Below are positions 1-10,422 of a stretch of DNA of 64,000 bases, one piece after another; within the stretch, counting starts at the first letter, position 1, and each line of letters begins with the position of its first letter. Both the position numbers and the translations under genes were made by a program. The DNA lies in contig CM060693.1 of the NCBI GenBank assembly GCA_030686995.1, positions 116,782,728 to 116,846,727 of the forward strand, read 5' to 3'. Source of the DNA: Artemisia argyi (taxonomy: Eukaryota > Streptophyta > Magnoliopsida > Asterales > Asteraceae). Under the pieces are notes generated by a model. That model saw only the letters and a list, made by a program, of their open reading frames with translations, searched no databases and was not told where the DNA came from.

Positions 1-159
1 TAAGATTAATTTTATTTGGTCCAAGAAAACATCTACTATTTGACTAGTCTGTATACAATTTTTCAGCAACTATATAACAAATGTATCAAACAAAAACTCT
101 GCAACAACCCACAAATATAGGGGTGTCTATATTACACTAACGCATATTTTGCAGTTTGC

Positions 160-3100
160 CTATTTCATGTTCTTTCTTTCAGTCTTTATGGCCTCGTAAG
201 ATGTCATAACTTCCTTGAACCTTGCTTCAGCAACGTCTGCACCAAAACAGAATTGTCAAATCATAATACCAATTGGTTCCAATCGTCCCTTAACCAGAGT
301 TTTAAAAATCGCGCCTAAGGCGTGCCTAGGCGCTAAATCGCACGAGGCTCTAGCCTTAGGGATTTTTTTGAATCGAGGCTCACGACATGCATGAATCCCT
401 CAAAAATCGCGCGACTTGGGGATTTTTGTGCCTTTGCGCCTTAGGGGATTTTTGCGCCTCGGAGATGTAACGGGTTTTTTGGGCTTTTTTCCTAAATATT
501 AAGATAAGATACACGGGCCTTATAAGTTATATGCATGGGCCTTTTAAGTCATATGGTGAGTACTTGTATGATTAGTAAATTTGAATTGATTTTATGTTTA
601 TTTTATTGATTGAAATTTTATTTAAGAAGTTACTTTGTTTCATTAAATATTTTCTTTATGACATATTATCATGAAAATGTGGCATTGTGCCTTGAATATT
701 AATACATTGCTTGCTTGATATTTTGGGTTAAATTGTGAGCTTTGTTAGATGTAAGTCTACAAGTGTAGGATACAAGCATATTTAGTCTGATATGGATTTT
801 AATCTCTATATAAGTCATCAAATGAAAGAGTTGATCCGTTTGTGAAGTGACAAATGATCCATTTTAATCTTTATAATGGCAATATATGTCATGTATTAGT
901 ATTTTAATGTTATTTTGTATTATTTAATCTGCATAAACGGTCACATATGTTATAAAAACCTTAATGTATTTAGTGCGCCTCGCATTCATGAATCCCGCGC
1001 CTTAGAATGCGCCTCGACTTGAGGCTCTTTGCCCCCCTTTGCGCCTTAGTGCGCCTTGAGCCTTTCAGAACATTGCCCTTAACTCGTATTGCATTATTCC
1101 TTTTCCTTTTTAGTTATTGTACGTCAACCCTTTACCCAATTAGACGTGAAACATACCTGAATTGATCCATTACAACATAGGGAAAATCGTACAAAAAGGT
1201 ACAGTATTTTAGGTCAATTTATATTTTAGGTATTCAACTTCTTTTTTTCTTAGGGTACCGAAGTTGATTTTTTGTGCAATGTAAGGTTTTTTCGACTTCT
1301 TGGAGGATGTGATTAGTCATTTTTTCAGCTGAAATAGTTAATTAATGTGATGTATCGTTATAGTTGAGCATTTAAGTCATTTCAGCCAAATTTATGACCG
1401 CTAACCGCTTTCGAAAAGTTAAAAAACCTTACATTGCCCAAAAAATAACTTTGATACCTTATAACCTTAAATTGAGAAAATAAGTTGAGTACCTAAAATT
1501 CAAATTGGCTGACAATGTGAATACAGAATACCTTTTTGTGCGATTTGCCCTTACAAAATAAACAAGTGTATATTTTTAAGTCATAATTTGACTATTCAAA
1601 GTAAAATGACCATATGCAATGTGCATGTGCATGAACAGCTCACACATAGGGGTGTGGACAGATAAAAGATCTGCACATTATGGCAAAACTTGACACCAAG
1701 ACCGGTTGTTATGTTTAAAAAACAAATGAGTTTTAAAATGGTTCAAGATGACAAATCCAAATGAGTTTGATTTTTTAAGGTAAACATATTATCATGAAAC
1801 TAAGTAGAGCTAAATTTTTTATTGTTATTGTTATTGTTATTATTATTATTATTTTAAATGAAAACTTGAGACTAAAAATGTTTCATCATTTTTATCCTAC
1901 TAGCGAAGGTACAAAGTTTCTTTATTATATAAAACCATAAAATATTTGATTAGCATGGAAAAAGTTTCGACCTTTATTGTCTTGATTTTGATCAGGGTGA
2001 AATTGCTTTGCCTTGCTCCTGAATGCAGTCTGTATCAAGAAACAGATTCCATTAGCATATATATTTTATTTTGGAAGAGCAAAAAATAAGAGTATGAAAA
2101 AGAAACCTAATAGTTGTTGGATACCTTAATCTCATCATCTGTGTATGGCTGTGTTCTTGACCTATTCAAAAGAAGAAAAATAAAGATTTTCAGCCGACAT
2201 AACAAGTTCTGTATAAGTATTAACAGTCAAAACTAATACTAACAAATCTAGTAGCTTTTAATTGTCAGCTAATAACATTGACTCTGCTGTTTACTAAAAT
2301 ATTTATCAAGAATCTACATCGTTGTAAGTTGAATAGGAAGGTTACAAACCAAGCAAGTAACGTGAAGGAAACACACACACACACCCCGCAAGCCACCCAT
2401 AGATGCTTATTGTTTGCATGACATTAATAAAAAAGCTGATAAAAAAAATTGGGATTCATTCTGTGATATTATCATTGATAAAAAAATTGAGATGTGGAAA
2501 AAACAGGTGGGTCAAGCAAGTAAGGTAACACAATAAAATGCCTAAGTGTCGACGTCTGGACAGACCCAAACTCTTTTTGTCCAATACCTTTTTTATTATA
2601 GAGACACGTTGTGCATTTAATATAAAATTAACAATGTTTAACGCTTTAAAATTACACACTGAGTGATTTTAAGCTGATACATTATCTGCTCATTAACAAG
2701 TAGTCTGGTCAGAACTGTCGCCTCTAATATTAAATGATAGGCTCCATTAAACAAATAAATTCAAATCACGAATAATCAACTTTTTCCTATCTCTCATGAA
2801 AGAAATCACAAACAAAACGAAGTCAAACAAGCAATGTATTAAAATGTCAGAAAGAAGTTGACCTGCTGAGACCCAAGATCGCATAGTGATGGGACAATGC
2901 ATAATTTACAGGGGACCGAGGAGGTTCCTTAAAATTACTCCTGTTTCCATGAGCTTTATCTGTTTTCCAATACCAATCATTCCTTTGAAAATGTTGATGA
3001 TATCCACTACTTGCATTGTTATTTTCCTTCCAACTCTCATAGCCTCTATTGTATTTATTTTTTTCCCTATTGAATACGCTTTGCATGCGCCTTATTCGTT

Positions 3101-5452
3101 CCTACAAAGGATATGCACACACTTAGTAATACGAGGCACGATATTAGTAGTAAAGCCAAGAAATCATGAATCATCAAAAGACATAACTCAGATCATTACG
3201 CATAATTTACCTATATACATTCCCGACACTATTTTTCCAATGATACTGTATGGTTAACAGATTGTGTGATTTCAAGATACTTGAATACACTGGCATGACA
3301 TTAGTGGGTCAAGAGCTCTCAGCAATTACCAAGATAGCAAGATCTTTGGGAACAAGTATTGGAATGCTATAAATGCTATAAATGCTTGCATGGTCTGCTA
3401 CTGGAGTAACTGTTTGCCCTTGTGAAAGAAAAAAATGGCATGGGAGGCTGTAAAAGATTCAAGTTTGACGATTATCTGATGAGGCAAAAGCAAGATATTC
3501 TGAGAAAGAGATGAAGGTCAATAGCCAAATTGTATTAAGAATGTGGGAATCAAGGATCCAGGAAGTGGTGAATCTGGCCCAGATAACCAAGCTCATGACA
3601 ATCACTTATGACATGAAACTGATATCAAGAAGACAGGATCAGGAATTCATTGACCAGCATTGGCGGAACTCTTTAGGGGCAGGGGAGGGTCCCGGACCCC
3701 CCAAAAGTTGCAGGAACTAATGTAAATATTATAGGTTTTAGGGGTAATTTAGTTGAGAATACAAACAAATACTGCACAACATCATTTATTGAGTACCTCT
3801 CGTGTGCGTTCCAAACCAGAAACCTGGAAACCGGTGCTCATTTATACCTCGAATTTAAATGAAACATGCATTTGCATAAAACTTTCAAGATTTTCAGAAA
3901 TTTTATGGAAGGGACAGAGTAATTAATCTCAGAGGATGGCTTTACACTGAAGAACACATAAGTCAATTTGATCATGCATAAGATGACTATGATTACAAGT
4001 ATAGAAATATACTGAAACCATGCATAACGCGAGCAAGTCTAGAGAATCATTTGAAATGCACTTCTCTCTTATCCTTTCTCTTCTCTCGAAAATAAACTCA
4101 GGAACGTAATGTTAAGTTTGAGACAGATATGCAGAGAACCCATATGATAAGATGTAACAAAACGCCTATTTTTAGTAGTCATTGTAATACTTCAGGGTCT
4201 GGTGCGAAGTCATCAGTGACGCAATATAAGAAAGTTACTCTAAGGGGCTGTTTGGATTTGCCATTTTGAACTCTTTATCTGGTTGCTAAGCCGCAATAAT
4301 ATTTTTCTATGTTAGTGTCAAATAATCAGGTATTCAGGTTTTAGTAGTCACTTTCTCAGCTGCAATAGAAATGAGTGTCAGTTAACCTATTTACAAGACG
4401 TCTTTCAGTATTTTACCAAAAGTACCAAAATGTCCGTTTTAGTCATTTTATTTATTAATCCCCAAAATATTCAAAATCTACCAAAAAACTAAGACATTTG
4501 ATTATCACACAATCTCAAATAACAGAGGCACATTAATGCAAAGTTCCAAACAGTATCCCCTACAGCTGTTTTATTACTTATTCAGTTCTGACTAACTTAT
4601 ATCACATGGGCAAACACATCCAAACACCTAGAAACATCAAAGAAAAGAGAGGTTTTATAAACGCACCACTCTCTCCATTTCGTCTTCAAACTCTTCTTGC
4701 ATACGGCGGTTATATCTTTTCCAAGCTTCCTCTTGAAAGCTTGTTCGATAAGATCGACCACTCCCACCTTTCCATGACTTTGACCTGGTAATCTTGTGCG
4801 ATATAACAATCGTAATCAGTTAATTGACCCAAATAAAGATACATTATCTTAAGATTATCATGTAAACTTTTTCCAGACATGCTACCTGTGAAGAAAACCA
4901 ATCAGCCATCTGGCGCATATGTCCAACCTATCAAATTGTTTAAGACCATCATAAATATCCAACTCTATACAAATATGTGCTGTTATTCGGTTTTATATAC
5001 ACTGAACTTAATTGAAGGACTATGCAATCTTAAGATGTTTTAATCAAGATACTAAAATTTTGACATGAATTTAACTTCAGGGCATGATTCAGATTAAGTG
5101 TATTTATTATTAAAAAAAAAAAAAATTATGTTTAAATAAGAACTACACAGTTTCTTCAAAATCACACTAATGTTTGATAAATAACAAAATTGCAGTTTTA
5201 CCCTTATTTAGTGACCAATAAGGCGGTAATCGACTTTCAAATGATGGGTGGCAATTAGCTCGTTCATGTGCTCATCTGCTAATTATGAAGTGTTTCGATA
5301 AAACAAACTACTTCTGCTAATATAGTTATCAATGGGGTAAAAGGGTAAAAATAAGCAGATTGAGACCTGCTGACTGAAAGTGCTTATTTGAGACACAATC
5401 AGAACTACCTTTTTACCCTCATACCTTACCTAAGAAACCTGTAAACACACAT

Positions 5453-5489
<37 letters not shown>

Positions 5490-5857
5490 CTCTCTCTCTA
5501 CTGCACAAGAAACTAGTTTAAGATAAGCAAATCCAAACAGCATTTCCTAAACTGCTTATTAATTAAGCAATCTTAAACGCCCTCTATATTATAAGAGACA
5601 AATATCACACCAACATCCACAAAAGCTAAGCTAAGATACTCAAATTTCATACCTACAAAATATAATGACAAAAAAAGATTACAACTTACAGCAAGAGTAG
5701 TAGCAGTAGCACCAATTAATCCAAAAATAAGAATGCCCCAAATCCCCATTTCCTTTTCTTCTCTTTTATTCCTGTGATGATAATAATATGATGGTATCTT
5801 TCTTGATTTATCATCATTATCATCTTCATGGGCTTTCTTATTTATGTCTTCTGACAT
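160..5857 (-). CDS. Membrane-anchored J-domain (DnaJ-like) protein, 7 exons
   Basis: This is a host gene spread over seven exons: 5690-5857, 4886-4927, 4667-4777, 2863-3101, 2125-2161, 1972-2029 and 160-236. The reconstructed protein is about 243 residues. The N-terminus is charged, followed by one hydrophobic segment (about residues 37-58, beginning MGIWGILIFGL), so it is probably a membrane anchor. A basic, Arg/Glu-rich middle (residues 70-150) leads to a C-terminal J domain: NYALSHHYAILGLSR, then TDDEIKTAFRSKAKQFHPDQN with the HPD motif, then EARFKEVMTSYEAIK. J domains stimulate Hsp70 ATPase; the client is unknown. Introns 1, 3, 4, 5 and 6 have GT-AG ends and matching phases. The exon 2/3 join is uncertain: the best acceptor (exon start 4784) breaks the frame, whereas start 4777 after AAAG keeps it. 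The start ATG at 5857 is the first in frame after an upstream stop. The stop TAG is at 160-162. Introns hold several MITEs. Confidence 0.85.
295..1075. mobile_element. hAT-type non-autonomous element (MITE) in intron 6
   Basis: The 781-bp element is flanked by a perfect 8-bp duplication, CCCTTAAC, at 287-294 and 1076-1083. Its ends form a short imperfect inverted repeat (CAGAGTTTTAAAA at the left; CAATGTTCTGAAA read inward from the right). Eight-base duplications and CA-G-TT ends are typical of hAT transposons. Subterminal regions are rich in GCGCCT/AGGCGC motifs in both orientations. No transposase ORF is present. It lies inside the last intron of the J-domain gene. Confidence 0.85.
1180..1550. 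mobile_element. Foldback MITE, MULE-like, in intron 6
   Basis: The ends are inverted repeats beginning GGGAAAATCGTACAAAAAGG (left) and GGGCAAATCGCACAAAAAGG (right, inward). The inner arms also pair (TGCAATGTAAGGTTTTTT against its complement near 1420), so nearly the whole 371 bp can fold back. The flanks TTACAACATA (1170-1179) and TTACAAAATA (1551-1560) fit a 9-10 bp target duplication with one change, which suggests a Mutator-like family. No ORF is present. Confidence 0.75.
1819..1856. repeat. ATT/ATTGTT microsatellite
   Basis: This is a short run of ATTGTT followed by ATT units in intron 6 of the J-domain gene. Confidence 0.8.
4243..4560. mobile_element. Probable MITE in intron 3
   Basis: The ends are inverted: AGGGGCTGTTTGGATTTGC at the left, and GGGGATACTGTTTGGAACTT read inward from the right. 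Both sides abut TA, which may be a 2-bp target duplication. The size is 318 bp, with no ORF. The family is not clear; GGGG...CTGTTTGG ends are common in plant MITEs. Confidence 0.55.
5454..5487. repeat. 34-base poly-C homopolymer in intron 1
   Basis: There are 34 consecutive C on the plus strand, hence G34 in the J-domain pre-mRNA, about 200 nt after its first 5' splice site. Assembly length at such runs is unreliable. Confidence 0.8.
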
Positions 5858-6259
5858 AGGTAAAATCTTTTTTTTTTTTTTCTTTTTTTCAGAAATCAAT
5901 GAAATTTAAGAGGAACCCTTGTATCATGTTCTTCTTTTTTTTTTTTTTTTTTTTAGTATGGATGTGTTGGTAATGAATAGCTACTGTTGGATAAGATTGT
6001 TGTTCTGTGAAGGGGTTTGGTTAAAAGGGTGTTTGATCACAACTCAAAGTACCAAAAATATGAGAAGATCGAATTTGGTGGCAAAGAAGTAGTATGTTGG
6101 AGAAAAGTATTTGATTAGATTAAACAGCTTAGGGTCCGTTTGGTTTGTAGAAAAGTATTGAGGCCCGTTTGGCAGGGGATATTTGGTGGGTTGCCAAAAG
6201 TTCATCAAACTTTTATCATAAAATCAATCAAATAATTTTACTCACTCATTTTTTTTATC
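5858..6259. other. 5' flank of the J-domain gene, no further gene seen
   Basis: The stretch holds poly-T runs (5870-5890 and 5937-5955) and GGGTCCGTTTGGTTTG-type sequence (6132-6180), which is common at plant MITE ends. No clear TATA box could be assigned to the minus-strand gene. Confidence 0.4.
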
Positions 6260-6700
6260 AAAATAAAAAAATAAACTTTCACAATTTTTTTAAAACTTAA
6301 ATATTTCGCAAACCGTAAATCGTCAAGCTATAAAAAAAATACCATCGTGACGAGAATTAAATTATCTTTCTATAGACATGCATTGTTATATACTTTCGAC
6401 GAATTTTTTTTCGATGAACTTTTTTTATGCCCAAAAAAATCATATATGATTCGATTTTAACAAATTCTATATGATTCGTAAGAATCGAATCATATATGAT
6501 TTTTTACGAATCATATATGATTTTTTACGTATATGATTCTTTCTGGGCGGAAATAAAAAAAAAGTTCGTCGAAAGTATATAACAATGCATATCTATAGAA
6601 AGATCATTTAATTCTCGTCGCGATAGTATTTTTTTGTAGCTTGAAGATTTACCGTTTGCAAGATATGTTGTTTTGAAAAAAAAATGTGGAAAATATAAAT
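6260..6700. mobile_element. Foldback element with about 100-bp arms
   Basis: The left arm (6308-6405) and right arm (6564-6660) are inverted repeats with about 90% identity by eye; for example TTGTTATATACTTTCGACGA pairs with its complement. A second inner hairpin repeats ATCATATATGATT motifs (about 6430-6535). Weaker similarity continues outward to AT-rich subterminal sequence. There is no ORF. The outer limits and target duplication were not fixed. Confidence 0.7.
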
Positions 6701-6911
6701 GGATGGTTATGATTGGTTGATAGGTTCTATGGCATGTATGGGTTCTTCATGGATCTCAACTCTTGGTGGGTTTAGACTCAAAGACACATTAAAAGCTTTG
6801 TTTGGTAAGGAAAAGAGGTTTTAAAATTGGGGTTCACACCCTCAAAATTTACCATCCTTAAATCTTAGGGTGTGTTTGGTAGAAAGAAATAAGGGAGGAG
6901 AAATGGAAATA

Positions 6912-7262
6912 TGTTAGGAATACAAATATTCCTGTAAAAGTCTCGGTCACCTAATTATTGTAATAGCATTAAGTTAGCTCGTAGTTAGTTTATATATTAG
7001 TTAGTTAGTATTAGTTTAAGTAACACCGTGGAAGAAGGACGGGTCTTTACCTACTATATGCCTGATCCACAGCCCGGGTGTGGGCGTTTGTAGCTTAGTA
7101 TAAATACCCCTCTCCACATGTGGAGAGGGTTGGACCTTCGTTCACTCTAATCTAATCTTTCCATTTTTCTCTCAAGGTTCCACTCTTTCTTCCTTACTCT
7201 CTCTTCTAACGCCACACATAACCACAAGGTTTTCATGTTTCCAACTTGATTAGTATCCTACA
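6912..7262 (+). repeat. Copia-1 5' LTR
   Basis: The LTR begins TGTTAGGAATAC and ends AGTATCCTACA. It carries a TATAAATA box at 7099-7106 and is followed directly by the PBS. The 3' partner is not in the window. Confidence 0.88.
7099..7129 (+). promoter_or_regulatory. Copia-1 LTR TATA box and adjoining perfect palindrome
   Basis: TATAAATA (7099-7106) is followed one base later by a perfect 22-bp palindrome (7108-7129) with core CACATGTG flanked by CCCTCTC and GAGAGGG. It lies where the transcription start or the first transcribed bases would be expected. Confidence 0.65.
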
Positions 7263-7264
7263 AT

Positions 7265-7278
7265 TGGTATCAAGAGCC
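7265..7278 (+). other. Copia-1 primer binding site
   Basis: TGGTATCAAGAGCC begins 2 nt after the LTR. It resembles the usual copia PBS complementary to initiator tRNA-Met (TGGTATCAGAGC) with one extra A. Confidence 0.85.
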
Positions 7279-7511
7279 AAGGTTTCATCTTAGGGCCTTG
7301 TAGAATCGAATTTGGCGTGGTTTTTGTGTAGTTTTTGTGAGTTAGAAGAGTTTTATTGAAAACATCTTGGTTTGATCTTTCTTGGGTTGTTTAATGTGTT
7401 AGAGATGTACTTTTATGATCATTGGTGCTAGTACAACATTGGGGTTCAGTTGGTTATATCATATCTTAAGCCTATTTGAAGTCTGGATTTGGTTTAGGTC
7501 GAATTTCATTG

Positions 7512-7906
7512 TTGCGGTTAGCTCTACTGTTACATTGCTTATCTGCGGTTAGCTCCTGATCTCTGTGGTTAGTTTGTCTGCGATTACTATTTTGGGAATA
7601 CAAACAAATCGCAAGGAAAGTGACAGTTTTGGACTATTGTCAACTTCGATTAGCTCCTGCGGTTAAGTGGTCTGCGGTTAGTTCTTTGTGGTTAGCTTCT
7701 CTTGCGGTTGGATTATTCTGCGGTTTGATTACTCTGCGGTTTGCTCCGTGCTGTGGTTAGTGGCTTGCGGTTAACTCTCGTTGCGGTTACCTATCCTGCG
7801 GTTTTATAATCCTGCGTTTTGGTCAACTTGCGTTTAACTTTTCCTGCGACTTGTGCACTTTGTTGCGATTATCTCCTACGCTGCGGTTTGGTGGTTTCAG
7901 TTGCGA
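7512..7906 (+). repeat. Degenerate TGCGGTTAG motif array in the Copia-1 leader
   Basis: TGCGGTT occurs 11 times exactly in about 400 bp, with further variants (TGTGGTTAG, TGCGATTA, TGCGTTTA). Spacing is irregular, mostly 12-30 bp, and many copies continue as AGCTC. The rest of the leader, 7279-7511 and 7907-8191, shows nothing else. Confidence 0.75.
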
Positions 7907-8191
7907 CTTTCTCTTATTGTTTAGCAATTTACTAAGTGATGAGATTCATGTGATAGTATAATCATTTTGCAATTCGTGAATTGTTGTAACTTTAGTCGTT
8001 TCAATTAATCTAATTGTGATCTGACGTTGTAAGTTAATCCTTACGACTTAACTAATCTCAATTGGATATATTGCAAATTGACTTGTCACAACTTAACACT
8101 TGATGCAAACTGTGACTCATCTGGTATCTCTCTCTTAGCTTAATCTGCTGAAAATATCTTCCGGTTTCTTTTGTCCGTTTGAAGATTTGTG

Positions 8192-10327
8192 ATGTCGACA
8201 GCCTCAGATGACATTCAAGCTGCTGGGTCCGACACCCGACCCCCAATGCTGGACAGAACTGACTATGAATCATGGGCACAAATGATTCATCTCTATTGCT
8301 TGGGTAAGGAAAATGGAGTTAACATCTTGAAATCCATTGATGAGGGACCCTTTCAAATGGGCACCACTAGAGACACGGTCGCAGCTACTGAAGAACAACC
8401 TGCTGTAGTTGGTCCAGATAGACCTCGCACCTACAATGAGCTATCAGATGAAGAAAAGAAACGCTATGATGCCGACATCAGAGCATCGAATATTGTCATT
8501 CAAGGGCTTCCTAAAGATGTCTACAAACTTATCAACTACAACACAGAAGCCAAAGCTGTCTAGGATAACGTGAAAATGCTTCTTGTGGGGTCTGAGTTAA
8601 CCAAAGAAGATCGGGAGTCTCAGCTATACGATGAATTTGAGCATTTCAAAATGAACCCAGGTGAAAGCATCACTGACTATTACGTCAGATTTCTCAAGCT
8701 GGTCAATGATATGAGGTCCATCAAGATGACAATGCCCAATATTCAGCTTAATTCTAAAATCGTGAATAACATGGCACCGGAATGGGATAGGTTTGTTACA
8801 GCTGTTAAACTCAACAAAGGTATCAGGCATACTAATCATGAACAACTCTATGCATATCTCCAACAACATGAGAAACATGCTGCTTATGATCGGTTAATGC
8901 GAGAAAAACTCAATCCCTCAACAGCAAATGAATCTCTTGCCTTTGTCTCTAATGTTCAACAACTTACCCAATCTTCAAATGATCAATCTCAACCACTACA
9001 ACCTTCTTCCAGGTCTACGCCAACAAATGGTCAATCACCAACTCCCTCACCATCTGCTTTGAACACCCATCTGGACTCTGGGTATTCTCACACTGACATG
9101 ATGATTGATAATCTCTCCAACCAAGTCTCCTTACTAGTCCAACAGTTCAGGGATGTACTTCCACCAACTAATAACCAACTTAGGACTTTGCTTAACCCAC
9201 GTAATCAGGCAGTCATAGAAGATGGTAGGGTGGTGGTGCAGAATGTGCAAGGAAGACAAAACCTCAATCAAAGAAATGCTGGTAGAGAAAATGGGCAGTA
9301 CAGAGTTGGGGATGCTCTTTAAGTACAAGCTAAGCAGCCTAAGTGTTAGAACTGTGGAGGGTTGGGCCACATAGCTAGGAATTGCACTCACCCAAAGCGT
9401 CCTCAAAACTCTGAGTACTTCAAGGACAAGATATTGCTAATGCAGGCGCAAGAGAATGAGACTGCTTTGGATGAAGAAGCTCTGCTCTTTCTGGCTGGTG
9501 ATGACGGGAACACGTTTGATGCTGATGTGGATGATCTGCCTGTTCAGGACATGGCACTAAATGATCCAAACATCTTTCAAGTTGAAGAATGTGATGCATT
9601 TGACTCAGATGTTGATGACGAACCTACAGCTCAAACCATCTTCATGGCTAATCTGTCTGCTACTGCCTCCTCTACACAGCATTTTGACTCTTCCATCACA
9701 TCTGCTATTTCTGAGGTACCAACATCACTTAATCCTAATCTGAATAATCCTACCAACTCACGGGGGGTGTGTGACTCTGTACAACTCAAGAATATTGACA
9801 ACACAAACACCACTGATATGGGAAATACCAATAATATCCCATATGAAAGGTATGTGAATGACAATAGACTTCCAGTTGTACCAAGTGACACGCCGTCTGT
9901 TGATTCTAGTGCACATGAGCTACATGAGTACACTATATACAACCCTGATGATTCCTTGACCACTAGAGTTAACATCCTTAAGGATCAGGTGACTATATAT
10001 GAACAGCGTGCTAAATTTGAGCTTAATGAACGCAAGCAGAAAATGGAATGGCAAATGCGTACTTACATATCTGAAAACAATTCCAAACAAGAAACATTGA
10101 AAAGGGAGTTAGTGTCTTTGAAAAAACAATTGGATCAAACTGTTAAACAAAAACAAGAAATTCAAAAGGGTTTGACTTCAATCAAACTCGAATACAAAGA
10201 TAAAGAGACTAAACTTCTAGATGATTTCTCAAAACTCAAAATGTTGAAAAATAAATTGGAAGATAAGTTGTACACACAAGGCCAAACCATTCAATCTGCT
10301 CAAATGATGCAAAACCATAGGAAATAA
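8192..10327 (+). pseudogene. Copia-1 gag (UBN2-type Gag with zinc knuckle), broken
   Basis: This is the start of a copia polyprotein. The reading frame opens at ATG 8192 (MSTASDD) and stays in one frame to 10327, with internal stops at 8561-8563, 9320-9322 and 9353-9355. The first stop replaces the expected Trp before DNVKMLL (TGG to TAG). The Gag core (about 8570-8930) includes SQLYDEFEHFKMNPGESI and MAPEWDRFVTAVKLN, as in the Retrotran_gag_2/UBN2 family. A CX2CX4HX4C knuckle lies at 9350-9391 (C-stop-NCGGLGHIARNC) and is itself interrupted by the third stop. Downstream is an acidic, then Lys/Gln-rich coiled-coil segment (9960-10320). Structural protein of the virus-like particle in intact relatives; this copy cannot make it. 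Confidence 0.9.
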
Positions 10328-10422
10328 GTGATGAATTTAGTGAATAGGATGCCTCTAAGCCTAAAGCCAAATTCCTTAGAAATGGTATAGATGCTCAACC
10401 TGCATTATATGATGCAAACACT

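Noticed and set aside
2886..3257. 123-residue plus-strand ORF
   Set aside because: It is antisense to exon 4 of the J-domain gene and has no coherent protein features.
3511..3720. 69-residue ORF in intron 3
   Set aside because: No recognisable domain; it lies inside an intron and is probably repeat-derived.
5085..5560. A further MITE in intron 1 ending near CCAAACAGCATTTCC
   Set aside because: One end resembles MITE termini, but no matching opposite end or target duplication could be found.
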